Positions 33,099-42,262 of a stretch of 64,000 bases of DNA are shown here, piece by piece (within the stretch, counting starts at the first letter, position 1; each line of letters begins with the position of its first letter). The stretch is from Patiriisocius marinistellae (lineage in GTDB: Bacteria; Bacteroidota; Bacteroidia; Flavobacteriales; Flavobacteriaceae): positions 1,414,772 to 1,478,771 of the forward strand of contig NZ_BKCF01000001.1 in NCBI RefSeq assembly GCF_009014635.1, in the 5' to 3' direction. A model generated the notes under the pieces. It was not told the origin of the DNA. It worked only from the letters and a program-made list of their open reading frames with translations, and made no database searches. The position numbers were made by a program, and so were the translations under genes.

Positions 33099-34346
33099 AT
33101 GCGTGCCGAAATAATTACCATTGGTGATGAAATTCTAATAGGTCAAATAGTTGACACCAACTCTGTTTTTATTTCTAAGGAATTAAATAAAATAGGTGTT
33201 CAGGTATATCAAATTACATCTATTCAAGATGACCGTGTCCATATTCTTAATGCGTTAAAAGATGCAAATGAGCGAGTGGATATTGTTTTGGTTACAGGTG
33301 GTCTAGGCCCCACAAAAGATGACATTACAAAGAAAACTTTTCTAGAGTATTTTGAAGATAAACTTGTTGAAAACAAAGCGGTGCTTCAAAATATAAAAAC
33401 GATTTTTGCAGATTATGTAGGCCGAAAACCCTTGCCTTCAAATCTTGAACAAGCCCAAGTACCTTCAAAAGCAAAAGTGTTGAACAATCTTTATGGCACA
33501 GCGCCAGGGATGTGGATGGAAAAAAACAAAACTGTATTTGTTTCCATGCCAGGAGTGCCTTTTGAAATGAAAGGTTTGATGGAAAATGAGGTAATTCCTA
33601 GAATAGTTGAAAAGTTTAATCGTCCATTTATTTACCATAAAACACTTTTAACTTACGGAAAAGGGGAAAGCCAGATTGAAGATCTTATCAAAGAATGGGA
33701 AACAGCTTTACCTTCCGAAATTAAACTAGCATATTTACCTTCTTTAGGACGTGTAAGGCTTAGGTTGTCATCTTCAAATACAGATGAGCTATTGCTTAAG
33801 CAAGCTGTAGATTCACAAATGGATGTACTACATACTATGTTGAAGGACATTGCAATAGGTTATGAAGATGAAAGCACTATTCAAAGTAGAATTTCCGAAG
33901 CCCTTCTAAAAAAAAATAGTACATTAAGTGTAGTGGAAAGTTGTACTGGAGGTAGAATCGCTTCTGAAATTACTGAAATTGCAGGCGCGTCTTCTTATTT
34001 TAAGGGTGGGCTAATACCATATGCAACACAGCTTAAGTGTGATATTTTAGGAGTAGATAAAGCTATAATTGATGCTTACAGTGTTGTAAGTGTAGAAGTT
34101 GCTGAAGACATGGCAATGAAATCAAATAAATTATTTAATACAGAATTTTCGGTTTCCACAACAGGGATTGCTGGCCCAACTAAAGGTGATGCTCATGATG
34201 AAGTAGGCACAGTATGTATTGCAGTTGCAGGCCCAGAAAGAGTTGTAAGCGAAAAGTTTAATTTTGGAAATACTCGCGAAAGAGTTATTGGGAAAGCAGT
34301 TAATAAGGCGTTTGAAATGCTGCTAAAAGAAATTTCAAAAAACTAA
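33099..34346 (+). CDS. cinA: CinA family nicotinamide mononucleotide deamidase-like protein
   Basis: A 415-residue two-domain CinA. The N-terminal MoCF-like domain (AEIITIGDEILIGQIVDTNS, TGGLGPTKDDIT, SMPGVPFEMKGLM) has COG1058-type pyrophosphatase features. The C-terminal domain (SVVESCTGGRIASEI, TTGIAGPTKGDAHDEVGT) is the NMN-amidohydrolase fold. The family recycles NMN from DNA-ligase and other NAD-using reactions and is often called competence/damage-inducible. It is the last gene of the exonuclease operon. Confidence 0.94.
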   Translation: MRAEIITIGDEILIGQIVDTNSVFISKELNKIGVQVYQITSIQDDRVHILNALKDANERVDIVLVTGGLGPTKDDITKKTFLEYFEDKLVENKAVLQNIKTIFADYVGRKPLPSNLEQAQVPSKAKVLNNLYGTAPGMWMEKNKTVFVSMPGVPFEMKGLMENEVIPRIVEKFNRPFIYHKTLLTYGKGESQIEDLIKEWETALPSEIKLAYLPSLGRVRLRLSSSNTDELLLKQAVDSQMDVLHTMLKDIAIGYEDESTIQSRISEALLKKNSTLSVVESCTGGRIASEITEIAGASSYFKGGLIPYATQLKCDILGVDKAIIDAYSVVSVEVAEDMAMKSNKLFNTEFSVSTTGIAGPTKGDAHDEVGTVCIAVAGPERVVSEKFNFGNTRERVIGKAVNKAFEMLLKEISKN

Positions 34347-34352
34347 ATTTCT

Positions 34353-34387
34353 TTTGTTGTGTGAACCAATAAATATACTTAAATTTG
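34353..34387 (+). promoter_or_regulatory. Candidate promoter of the rpmB-rpmG-DUF4295 operon
   Basis: TTTG at 34353-34356 and TAAATTTG at 34380-34387, spaced 23 bases, match the Bacteroidetes -33/-7 pattern and lie 36 bases before rpmB. Confidence 0.6.
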
Positions 34388-34422
34388 CAGCCTGTTTGAA
34401 AAATAATTAAAATTATTACGCA

Positions 34423-34662
34423 ATGTCTAGAGTTTGTGAGCTTACCGGAAAAAGAGCAATGGTTGGAAACAACGTATCTCACGCCATGAATAAAACTAAA
34501 CGCAAGTTTAATGTAAACTTATTTAAAAAGCGTTTTTACCTTCCTGAAGAAGATAAGTGGGTTACACTTAAAGTTTCGGCTTCAGCAATTAAAAATATCA
34601 ACAAAAGAGGGATCTCTGCCGTAGTGAAAGAAGCACGTGCAAAAGGTTTTTTAAATCAATAA
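34423..34662 (+). CDS. rpmB: 50S ribosomal protein L28
   Basis: A 79-residue protein with the L28 start [20 protein letters not shown] and the basic RNA-binding middle [17 protein letters not shown]. The length is typical. It is followed by rpmG and the DUF4295 gene, an arrangement familiar from Bacteroidetes. Confidence 0.97.
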   Translation: MSRVCELTGKRAMVGNNVSHAMNKTKRKFNVNLFKKRFYLPEEDKWVTLKVSASAIKNINKRGISAVVKEARAKGFLNQ

Positions 34663-34687
34663 TCGATAACGATTAAAGTCTACTATA

Positions 34688-34870
34688 ATGGCTAGAAAAG
34701 GAAATAGAGTACAAGTAATATTAGAATGTACAGAGCATAAAGAATCTGGTAAGCCAGGAACATCTCGTTACATTACTACTAAGAACAAAAAGAACACACC
34801 AGATAGAATGGAGTTGAAAAAATTCAATCCAATCTTGAAGAAAATGACTGTTCATAAAGAAATTAAGTAA
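34688..34870 (+). CDS. rpmG: 50S ribosomal protein L33
   Basis: A 60-residue L33 ([37 protein letters not shown]). It lacks the two CxxC zinc knuckles found in some L33 paralogues, so it is the zinc-independent (C-minus) type; only one Cys is present. It lies between rpmB and the DUF4295 gene. Confidence 0.96.
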   Translation: MARKGNRVQVILECTEHKESGKPGTSRYITTKNKKNTPDRMELKKFNPILKKMTVHKEIK

Positions 34871-34877
34871 GAATTAG

Positions 34878-34897
34878 ATTTCCACTTTTGTGGAAAT
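34878..34897 (+). other. Intercistronic hairpin between rpmG and the DUF4295 gene
   Basis: ATTTCCAC and GTGGAAAT, 8 perfect pairs with loop TTTT, in the 43-base spacer. No T-run, so it is more likely a processing or stability element than a terminator. Confidence 0.55.
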
Positions 34898-34913
34898 TAT
34901 AAATAAGTTTATA

Positions 34914-35066
34914 ATGGCAAAGAAATCAGTAGCATCGTTACAGACAGGATCAAAGCGTTTAACTAAAGCAATTAAAATGGTTAAGTCGCCTAAAACAGGA
35001 GCATACATGTTTACAGAGGCAATTATGTCGCCTGATGATGTAAATGACTGGATGAGCAAACAATAA
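34914..35066 (+). CDS. DUF4295 small conserved protein (50 aa)
   Basis: A 50-residue basic protein beginning MAKKSVASLQTGSKRLTKAI and ending DVNDWMSKQ. It matches the Bacteroidetes-specific DUF4295 family, which regularly follows rpmG. Its small size, basic charge (Lys/Arg rich) and place behind two large-subunit genes suggest a ribosome-associated protein; that role is inference. The start ATG and stop TAA are unambiguous. A terminator follows at 35091. Confidence 0.92.
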   Translation: MAKKSVASLQTGSKRLTKAIKMVKSPKTGAYMFTEAIMSPDDVNDWMSKQ

Positions 35067-35090
35067 TTGTTCGTTTTAATATAACATATA

Positions 35091-35119
35091 AGCCACTTTT
35101 TAGCGAAAGTGGCTTTTTC
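35091..35119 (+). terminator. Terminator of the rpmB operon
   Basis: AGCCACTTT and AAAGTGGCT with a 6-base loop, then five T. Confidence 0.85.
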
Positions 35120-35252
35120 TGTTCGCTATAGTGTTATGTTTCTGAGACTGACAATGTTGCATAAGAGTAACATAGGTCTTATTTTTGATATGTATTTCTG
35201 AAATCAATAACACTGAAAACCTTTTCAGTTCAACTAACACTGTATATAACCA

Positions 35253-36212
35253 ATGAGTTTTTTCAACAAAATATTTAATAAAGAAAAAAAAGAGACATTA
35301 GATAAAGGATTAGAAAAGTCTAAAACTAGTTTCTTCGATAAGCTCAATAAAGCCGTTGCTGGAAAAAGTAAAGTAGATGATGATGTTCTAGATAATCTTG
35401 AAGAAGTTCTTGTTTCAAGTGATGTAGGGGTCACAACCACTTTGAAAATCATTAAACGTATTGAAGCACGTGTTGCAAAAGACAAGTATGTAGGGACTGA
35501 TGAGTTAAATAAAATTTTAAGAGAAGAAATCGCTGGACTTTTAAGCGAAATAGATTCTGGTAATGAAACCGAATTTAAACTTCCAAAGCATGAAAACGGA
35601 CCTCACGTTATTATGGTAGTTGGCGTAAACGGAGTAGGTAAAACAACCACAATTGGTAAACTTGCTAAACAATGTAAAAATGCAGGTTTAAAAGTGGTGC
35701 TAGGTGCGGCAGATACTTTTAGAGCAGCTGCAATTGATCAACTACAAATATGGGCAGATCGTACAGATGTTCCTATCGTTAAACAAGAAATGGGAAGTGA
35801 TCCAGCCAGTGTAGCTTTTGATACCCTTCAAAGTGCAGTACAACAAAATGCAGATGTTGTTATCATAGATACTGCGGGTCGTTTGCATAATAAAGTAAAT
35901 TTAATGAACGAGCTGACAAAAGTAAAGCGTGTCATGCAAAAAGTAATACCTAATGCGCCGCATGACGTTATGTTAGTATTAGACGGTTCAACGGGACAAA
36001 ATGCTTTTGAGCAAGCAAAGCAGTTCACAGCAGCAACAGAGGTAACCTCTTTGGCAGTAACTAAACTTGATGGTACTGCAAAAGGCGGTGTTGTAATTGG
36101 TATTAGTGACCAGTTTCAAATACCCGTAAAATATATAGGAGTGGGTGAAGGAATTAATGACCTTCAAATTTTTAATAAGTTTGAATTTGTAGATTCTTTC
36201 TTTAAAAGATAA
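35253..36212 (+). CDS. ftsY: Signal recognition particle receptor FtsY
   Basis: A 319-residue SRP GTPase that docks ribosome-SRP complexes at the membrane for co-translational insertion. After a short charged N-terminal stretch (no acidic A domain as in enterobacteria), the NG domain has G1 GVNGVGKTT (about residues 123-131), the ADTFRAAAIDQL motif, G3 DTAGR and G4 TKLDGTAKGG, and ends GEGINDLQIFNKFEFVDSFF, the usual FtsY C-terminus. Transcribed after its own gap and ended by a hairpin at 36240. Confidence 0.96.
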   Translation: MSFFNKIFNKEKKETLDKGLEKSKTSFFDKLNKAVAGKSKVDDDVLDNLEEVLVSSDVGVTTTLKIIKRIEARVAKDKYVGTDELNKILREEIAGLLSEIDSGNETEFKLPKHENGPHVIMVVGVNGVGKTTTIGKLAKQCKNAGLKVVLGAADTFRAAAIDQLQIWADRTDVPIVKQEMGSDPASVAFDTLQSAVQQNADVVIIDTAGRLHNKVNLMNELTKVKRVMQKVIPNAPHDVMLVLDGSTGQNAFEQAKQFTAATEVTSLAVTKLDGTAKGGVVIGISDQFQIPVKYIGVGEGINDLQIFNKFEFVDSFFKR

Positions 36213-36239
36213 GTTTTCTTCGGAAATTTAATGCATAAG

Positions 36240-36269
36240 GCTGTTTCAATACATATTGAAGCAGCTTTT
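36240..36269 (+). terminator. ftsY terminator
   Basis: GCTGTTTCAAT and ATTGAAGCAGC (11 pairs, one G-U) with loop ACAT, then TTTTGTTT. Confidence 0.75.
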
Positions 36270-36363
36270 GTTTGGACTTATTTCAAAAAATAATTTAAGA
36301 AAATATTGACATACTAATAGTGGCGTTTCTTTTAATTTGGTTCTATTAACCAATACCTCACAA

Positions 36364-36954
36364 ATGATACATCCACATACGGAAATCCAATTTATTAACG
36401 ACGAAATAGGTCACGGTGTAGTAGCAACAGAGTTTATTCCTGCAGGAACAATAACTTGGGTTTTAGATAAGTTAGATAGAGAATTTACAATCGATCAATT
36501 TAAGCAGTTTGATGACCTATATAAAGACGTACTCAACACCTATTCATACAGAAACAGTAAGGGAAACTATATCCTGTGTTGGGATCACGGTAGATTTGTA
36601 AATCACAGCTTTAAAAGTAACTGTCTTTCTACAGCATATGATTTTGAAATAGCAATAAGAGATATTCGTCGTGGTGAGCAATTGACAGATGATTATGGAT
36701 ATTTAAATGTTGATACACCTTTTAGGGCTTCAGAAGAAGGAACTAAACGTAAAACTGTTTTTCCAGATGATTTAAAAACATTTCATAAAAAATGGGATAA
36801 AAGTATCGCTGCCGTCTTTCCTCAAATTTCTAAAGTAGAACAGCCATTGTTTGCTGTAATTCCTCAGGAAATGAAAAATAAAATTCAAGCTGTTCATCAA
36901 GGCGATGAACCACTATCGTCTATTTTAGAGATCTATTTTAATAGAAACTTATAA
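36364..36954 (+). CDS. SET-domain protein (putative protein lysine methyltransferase)
   Basis: A 196-residue protein with SET features: GHGVVATEFIPAGTITWV (the GxG/ATxFIPxGT opening), RFVNHSFKSNC (RFxNHSCxPN-like, Ser for Cys at one place) and a C-terminal RRGEQLTDDYGYL (ELTxDYG motif). SET enzymes transfer methyl from SAM to lysine. Bacterial members exist, but their targets are poorly known. I chose the ATG at 36364 (MIHPHTEIQFIND); the nearest upstream alternative is a TTG at 36337. It lies alone between ftsY and rimO. Confidence 0.85.
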   Translation: MIHPHTEIQFINDEIGHGVVATEFIPAGTITWVLDKLDREFTIDQFKQFDDLYKDVLNTYSYRNSKGNYILCWDHGRFVNHSFKSNCLSTAYDFEIAIRDIRRGEQLTDDYGYLNVDTPFRASEEGTKRKTVFPDDLKTFHKKWDKSIAAVFPQISKVEQPLFAVIPQEMKNKIQAVHQGDEPLSSILEIYFNRNL

Positions 36955-37029
36955 AACATTTTTTAGTGTGAGATCATTAAAAGCAATTCTCTTTTAGACT
37001 ATAAAATAGTGTAATCCAGTATTAAAAAG

Positions 37030-37037
37030 TATCTTTG
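37030..37037 (+). promoter_or_regulatory. -7 element TATCTTTG before rimO
   Basis: A perfect TAnnTTTG match 35 bases before the rimO ATG. The -33 box is not clear. Confidence 0.55.
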
Positions 37038-37072
37038 CACCCCTTTAAAAGTTACAATTTTACTTCAATATT

Positions 37073-38377
37073 ATGCGCACTAAAACCCTAAAAAAGAACA
37101 AAATAAACGTAGTAACTCTTGGTTGCTCTAAGAATGTTTACGATAGTGAGGTACTGATGGGCCAGCTTAAAGCCAATAATAAAGAAGTTGTGCACGAAGA
37201 AGAAGGTAATATTGTGGTTATCAATACATGTGGGTTTATTGCAAATGCTAAGGAAGAGAGTATAAATACAATTCTTGAATTTGTAGAAAAAAAGAATGAT
37301 GGTATTGTAGACAAAGTATTTGTTACTGGATGTTTGTCTGAACGTTATAAACCAGACCTTCAAAAAGAAATTCCAGATGTTGATCAATATTTTGGAACAA
37401 CAGAATTGCCAGGACTTCTTAAGGCATTGGGTGCTGACTATAAACATGAGTTAGTTGGAGAACGTCTAACAACTACGCCTAAAAACTACGCTTACTTAAA
37501 AATTGCCGAAGGTTGTGATCGCCCGTGTTCATTTTGCGCAATTCCTATCATGCGAGGAAAGCATAGGTCAACACCTATGGAAGACCTTGTAATCGAAGCA
37601 GAAAAATTGGCAGCTAACGGAGTAAAAGAATTAATTTTAATTGCGCAAGATTTAACCTATTACGGATTAGATTTATACAAAAAAAGGAACCTTGCCGAAC
37701 TTTTAGAAAAACTAGCAAAAGTTGAAGGCATAGAGTGGATTAGATTACATTATGCGTTCCCTACTGGTTTCCCAATGGACGTATTAGATTTAATGAACAA
37801 AGAACCTAAAATTTGTAATTATATAGATATCCCTTTACAGCATATAGCAGATCCTATTTTAAAGTCAATGCGAAGAGGTACTACTAAAGCCAAGACAACA
37901 AAACTGTTACAAGATTTTAGAGCAGCAGTACCTAATATGGCTATACGAACTACTCTTATCGTAGGTTATCCAGGTGAAACACAAGAAGATTTTGAAACTT
38001 TGAGAGATTGGGTAAAAGAAATGCGTTTCGAACGTCTAGGCTGTTTTACTTATTCTCATGAAGAGAATACACATGCTTATAACTTAGAAGATGATGTTCC
38101 CGAAGATGTAAAAATGGAACGTGCCAATAAAATTATGGAAATCCAATCTCAAATTTCTTGGGAGTTAAATCAACAAAAAATTGGTCAAGAATTCAGAGTT
38201 TTAATTGATAGGAAAGAAGGCGGTTATTACGTAGGTAGAACAGAATTTGATAGCCCAGATGTTGATAATGAGGTGTTAATTAATGCAGAAGAAGATTATT
38301 TAAGAACAGGTGATTTCTTTAACGTTAAAATCACAGCCGCAGAAGATTTTGATCTATATGCAGAAGTGGTGAAGTAA
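37073..38377 (+). CDS. rimO: Ribosomal protein S12 methylthiotransferase RimO
   Basis: A 434-residue radical SAM methylthiotransferase that modifies an Asp of ribosomal protein S12. The N-terminal UPF0004 domain has Cys18 (LGCSKNVYDSE), Cys53 (NTCGF) and Cys87 (VTGCLSE) for the auxiliary Fe-S cluster. The radical SAM motif is Cys148-x3-Cys152-x2-Cys155 (EGCDRPCSFCAIP). A C-terminal TRAM domain ends the protein. LGCSKN and QHIADPILKSMRRG favour RimO over MiaB. Confidence 0.95.
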   Translation: MRTKTLKKNKINVVTLGCSKNVYDSEVLMGQLKANNKEVVHEEEGNIVVINTCGFIANAKEESINTILEFVEKKNDGIVDKVFVTGCLSERYKPDLQKEIPDVDQYFGTTELPGLLKALGADYKHELVGERLTTTPKNYAYLKIAEGCDRPCSFCAIPIMRGKHRSTPMEDLVIEAEKLAANGVKELILIAQDLTYYGLDLYKKRNLAELLEKLAKVEGIEWIRLHYAFPTGFPMDVLDLMNKEPKICNYIDIPLQHIADPILKSMRRGTTKAKTTKLLQDFRAAVPNMAIRTTLIVGYPGETQEDFETLRDWVKEMRFERLGCFTYSHEENTHAYNLEDDVPEDVKMERANKIMEIQSQISWELNQQKIGQEFRVLIDRKEGGYYVGRTEFDSPDVDNEVLINAEEDYLRTGDFFNVKITAAEDFDLYAEVVK

Positions 38378-38562
38378 TTAAAATTAGACATTTTGTTATT
38401 TTAAGATGTCTGATTGAGCATTATTTAAGAATTACGACTAGTAATTTGACATGTTTATATGCATAAAACTCCATTAAATTTAATGTAATTAATAAGTAGT
38501 GGTTATTTATTATCAGACTCAAAACATTGTTTTCATAATTACATTTTAAGTATTTTAGTACT

Positions 38563-39825
38563 ATGAAACCAACTTCACTTTTAGCGATTTTAATATTCTC
38601 ATTTTTTTTTTCAAGCTGCGGAAATAATAGAAAACCTAAAAATAATAGCGAGGATATACAATCGCAAATTATCAAAATAGAAAATCCTTCAACTCCTAAC
38701 AGTCAAACTCCTAGATTGTTTTCTAACGGAAATGAATTATATTTTTCATGGGTTACTACTGAAAATGAAACAGATTTTCTCAACTTCTCTATATTGAAAG
38801 ATACTACTTGGTCAAATGCCGAAACTATAATTGAAGGCAAAGATTGGTTTACAAATTGGGCAGATTTTCCTGCAATAGCAGAGAGTAATGGCAATATTCT
38901 CACAAGCTTTCTACAAAAATCGACAAATGGAAAATATACGTATGATGTTAAATTAAACCTTTATAATGCCACAACAAAAGAGTGGAAAAAAAATATACTT
39001 TTGAATACAGACGGGACTCAAAGTGAACATGGATTTGTATCTATAGTTCCCAACTATGGAGGTCAATTTTTTATTTCTTGGCTCGATGGAAGAAACACCG
39101 TAGTTAAAGAAGAAATGAATCATGAAAACGGTCATCACGGAGGGAAAGGAGCAATGACACTACGAGGTGCATATATTGCTGAGAATGGCGAAATTATAAA
39201 CGAAAAAGAACTTGATAATCGTGTATGCGATTGCTGTCAAACAAGTGCCACAATGACAAACCAAGGTCCTGTAGTTGTTTATAGAGATAGAAGTGATAAA
39301 GAAGTTAGAGACATTTCAATAGTCAACAAAGAAAATACTCAAGAATGGTCGAAACCTAAAACTGTATTTGATGACAACTGGGAGATAGAAGGGTGTCCTG
39401 TTAATGGACCTAGTATTGCATCTTTTGAAAACTCTACTGCAGTAGCTTGGTTTACAGGAGCAAATCAAAAACAAAAAGTACAAATTGCATTCAAGAAAAA
39501 TGATAAAATAGATTTTGGAATTCCTATTCGTTTAAATGTAAAAGAAACATTAGGAAGAGTAGAAGTTCTCATGTTAAATGAAAACGAAGCAATAGTAACA
39601 TGGATGGAATTTGACGAGGAAGATGCACTCGTACAAGTAATGAAAGTAAATGAAAATGGTGCAAAAGGAGAGCCACTTACTATTTCTAGAACGAGCAGTC
39701 AGCGCTCTAGTGGATTTCCGCAAATTGAATTGCTAGATGATACTATTTACGCTGCAATTACAATTGTTAGTGATAAAAAAGGTTCGTCAATCGAGCTATA
39801 TAAAATTCCAATAGAAAAGCTTTAA
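38563..39825 (+). CDS. Beta-propeller lipoprotein (exo-alpha-sialidase-like)
   Basis: A 420-residue lipoprotein with a signal peptide and lipobox (FFFSSCGNN; Cys19 is lipidated). The body has repeated SW/AW-type strands (LYFSWVTTENE, FFISWLDGRN, VAWFTGA, IVTWMEF) suggesting a six-bladed propeller. A cysteine cluster RVCDCCQTSATM and a later EGCPVNGPSI recur in related Bacteroidetes lipoproteins. No sialidase catalytic set is evident, so enzymatic activity is not claimed. Probably faces the periplasm or the surface. Monocistronic. Confidence 0.75.
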   Translation: MKPTSLLAILIFSFFFSSCGNNRKPKNNSEDIQSQIIKIENPSTPNSQTPRLFSNGNELYFSWVTTENETDFLNFSILKDTTWSNAETIIEGKDWFTNWADFPAIAESNGNILTSFLQKSTNGKYTYDVKLNLYNATTKEWKKNILLNTDGTQSEHGFVSIVPNYGGQFFISWLDGRNTVVKEEMNHENGHHGGKGAMTLRGAYIAENGEIINEKELDNRVCDCCQTSATMTNQGPVVVYRDRSDKEVRDISIVNKENTQEWSKPKTVFDDNWEIEGCPVNGPSIASFENSTAVAWFTGANQKQKVQIAFKKNDKIDFGIPIRLNVKETLGRVEVLMLNENEAIVTWMEFDEEDALVQVMKVNENGAKGEPLTISRTSSQRSSGFPQIELLDDTIYAAITIVSDKKGSSIELYKIPIEKL

Positions 39826-39942
39826 AAAAAATGCTTTCACCTTGAGTTTATTATACAAATAATATTGAGCTAATATATTTCTATCACACTCATAGTTCTA
39901 TAAACTTAAATTGACAATAATATTCATTAAACTTATCCCAAC

Positions 39943-41169
39943 TTGAGAACGCTTTTAATAATTGGTTACACCTTTCCCGAGCCAACCACAACGGCAGCTG
40001 GAGGAAGAATGATGCAGTTGATTCAATTATTTCAAGAAGCATCCTTTAACATCAAGTTTGCAAGTACGGCAAGCGTTTCAGAAAAAAGTGCACCATTAAA
40101 ACGGTTAGGAATTTCTTCGGAAATTTTAAAGCTGAATGATTCGTCATTTGATGAATTTATCATAACGATCAATCCCGAAATTGTAATATTTGATAGATAT
40201 ATTACCGAAGAACAATTTGGTTGGAGAGTTTCTGACAACTGTCCTAATGCGGTTAAAATTTTAGACACTGAGGATTTACATTTCCTTCGTAAAGCAAGGC
40301 AAGAAGCTTTCAAAAAAACAGGCGATATTACAAAAGCAAATCTATATTCTGAAACTGCTAAACGAGAATTGGCAAGTATATTAAGATGTGATTGTTCGTT
40401 GATAATTTCGCAATTTGAAATTAAATTACTTACCGAAACTTTTAAAATTCCTAAATCCTTTTTTTGGTATTTACCATTGTTGATTGATGAAATTTCAGAA
40501 GAAAATATTGATAGGTTTACTCCTTTTGAGGATCGTTTGGGTTTTATGACTATAGGTAATTTATTACATGCTCCTAATGTGGATGCTGTTTTATATTTGA
40601 AAAAATCAATTTGGCCTCTTATTAAAGCAAAATTACCTAACGCAACTATTTCTATCTTCGGAAATTACGCTCCGCAACAAATTAAAGAGTTGCATAATGT
40701 AAAAGATGGTTTTTTAATTAAAGGGTGGGCAGAAAGTGTGATAGAAGTTATGTCTCAAGCTAGGGTTTGTCTTGCCCCTTTGCGTTATGGGGCTGGTATT
40801 AAAGGAAAAATTATAGATGCCGTGAAAAACGGTACTCCTGTAGTGACTACTCCAATTGGTGCCGAAGGAATTTTTGATATTAATACCTACCCAGCTGTTG
40901 AAGATGATGCTCTTAGTTTTGCTAGTGCTGCTATTGACTTACATGAACAGAAAAAAAATTGGCTGTTAGCGCAACAGGCAGGTGTTAAAATTTGTAATAC
41001 CAAGTTTAAAAAAAGTTGCTTTTCCGAAGCATTTATAGCGCATATTAAAGAGCTTCATGTAAATTTAAGTAAACATCGCAATGAACATTTTATAAGTCAA
41101 ATCTTACAACATCAGCAATTGAATACGACAAAATATATGAGTAAATGGATTGAAGAAAAGAATAAATAG
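39943..41169 (+). CDS. Family 4-like glycosyltransferase (TTG start)
   Basis: A 408-residue GT-B glycosyltransferase. The N-terminal Rossmann half starts RTLLIIGYTFPEPTTTAAGG. The C-terminal half holds GNLLHAPNVDAVLYL, FLIKGWAESVIEVMSQARVCLAPLRYGAGIKGKIIDA and GTPVVTTPIGAEGI, the GT4 nucleotide-sugar site. The start must be TTG at 39943, because the frame carries TAA at 39928-39930 and no ATG lies between. The substrate is unknown. Two forward and one reverse near-copy of the CTTCGGAAAT signature lie inside the gene in different reading frames. Confidence 0.85.
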   Translation: MRTLLIIGYTFPEPTTTAAGGRMMQLIQLFQEASFNIKFASTASVSEKSAPLKRLGISSEILKLNDSSFDEFIITINPEIVIFDRYITEEQFGWRVSDNCPNAVKILDTEDLHFLRKARQEAFKKTGDITKANLYSETAKRELASILRCDCSLIISQFEIKLLTETFKIPKSFFWYLPLLIDEISEENIDRFTPFEDRLGFMTIGNLLHAPNVDAVLYLKKSIWPLIKAKLPNATISIFGNYAPQQIKELHNVKDGFLIKGWAESVIEVMSQARVCLAPLRYGAGIKGKIIDAVKNGTPVVTTPIGAEGIFDINTYPAVEDDALSFASAAIDLHEQKKNWLLAQQAGVKICNTKFKKSCFSEAFIAHIKELHVNLSKHRNEHFISQILQHQQLNTTKYMSKWIEEKNK

Positions 41170-41199
41170 AGCCCCTACTTAAAATTTTAAACATTAAAA

Positions 41200-41231
41200 A
41201 AGGTTGAATTTCTATGAAGAAGTTCAACCTT
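41200..41231. terminator. Terminator between the GT4 gene and the transketolase genes
   Basis: AAGGTTGAA and TTCAACCTT around a 14-base loop, with TTTTTT after the stem on the minus strand, so it mainly ends the transketolase transcript. Confidence 0.75.
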
Positions 41232-41253
41232 AGTTATTAAATATTTTAAAATT

Positions 41254-42207
41254 TTATTTTCTAGCCACTACTTTTTTAGCAGCTTTTACAATAGCTGCAG
41301 CATTTAAACCATACTTGTCCATTAGTTGCTCTGGAGTTCCAGATTCGCCAAAGGTGTCTTTAGTCGCTACAAACTCTTGTGGTGCTGGGTGATTTTCAGC
41401 AAGAATTCTTGAAACACTTTCACCAAGTCCGCCAAGATAATTATGCTCTTCTGCAGTAACAACACAACCAGTGTTTTTTACGCTTTTAATGATTGCATTT
41501 GCGTCAAGAGGTTTAATAGTGTGTATATTTATAACAGCAGCGCTAATGCCAGCATCGTTTAAAGTTTTTGCAGCTTCAAGTGCTTCCCAAACTAAGTGTC
41601 CTGTTGCAATAATTGTTACATCACTACCATCTTGAAGATTTACAGCTTTCCCTATTTCAAAAGTTCCGTTTTCTGGAGTAAAATTAGCTACTTTAGGGCG
41701 TCCAAATCTTAAATACACAGGTCCCTCATGTTTTGCAATTGCAATTGTCGCGGCCTTTGTTTGATTATAATCACAGGTGTTGATTACGGTCATTCCAGGT
41801 AACATTTTCATAAGCCCAATGTCTTCAAGAATTTGGTGTGTTGCTCCATCTTCTCCAAGAGTGATTCCTGCGTGTGAAGCACAAATTTTCACATTTTTAT
41901 CACTATAAGCTACACTCTGTCTAATCTGGTCATAAACGCGACCTGTTGAAAAATTAGCAAAAGTCCCTGTAAAAGGTATTTTGCCGCCTATAGTCATTCC
42001 AGCAGCCATACCTATCATATTTGCTTCAGCAATACCTACTTGGAAAAAACGCTCTGGGTGATTAGCCTTAAACTCATCCATTTTAAGAGAACCTGTTAAA
42101 TCTGCGCATAAAGCAACCACATTTTCATTGCTTTTTCCAAGCTCAGTAAGTCCTGCTCCAAAACCTGAACGTGTATCTTTTTTACCTGTGTCGATGTATG
42201 TTTTCAT
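41254..42207 (-). CDS. Transketolase, C-terminal subunit
   Basis: A 317-residue protein equal to the pyrimidine-binding plus C-terminal domains of transketolase (SGFGAGLTELGKSNENVVALCADLTGS, FQVGIAEANMIGMAAGM, SHAGITLGEDGATHQ, TCDYNQTKAA). With the 281-aa N-terminal subunit at 42969-43814 it makes one enzyme that transfers two-carbon units in the pentose phosphate pathway. Split transketolases are known in many bacteria and archaea. Here the two halves are separated by an unrelated gene in the same orientation. Confidence 0.93.
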   Translation of the reverse strand: MKTYIDTGKKDTRSGFGAGLTELGKSNENVVALCADLTGSLKMDEFKANHPERFFQVGIAEANMIGMAAGMTIGGKIPFTGTFANFSTGRVYDQIRQSVAYSDKNVKICASHAGITLGEDGATHQILEDIGLMKMLPGMTVINTCDYNQTKAATIAIAKHEGPVYLRFGRPKVANFTPENGTFEIGKAVNLQDGSDVTIIATGHLVWEALEAAKTLNDAGISAAVINIHTIKPLDANAIIKSVKNTGCVVTAEEHNYLGGLGESVSRILAENHPAPQEFVATKDTFGESGTPEQLMDKYGLNAAAIVKAAKKVVARK

Positions 42208-42262
42208 GATATTTGGTATGTTTTGACTTCTTAATTCTGAAATTTTAAAGCCATTTTAATTT

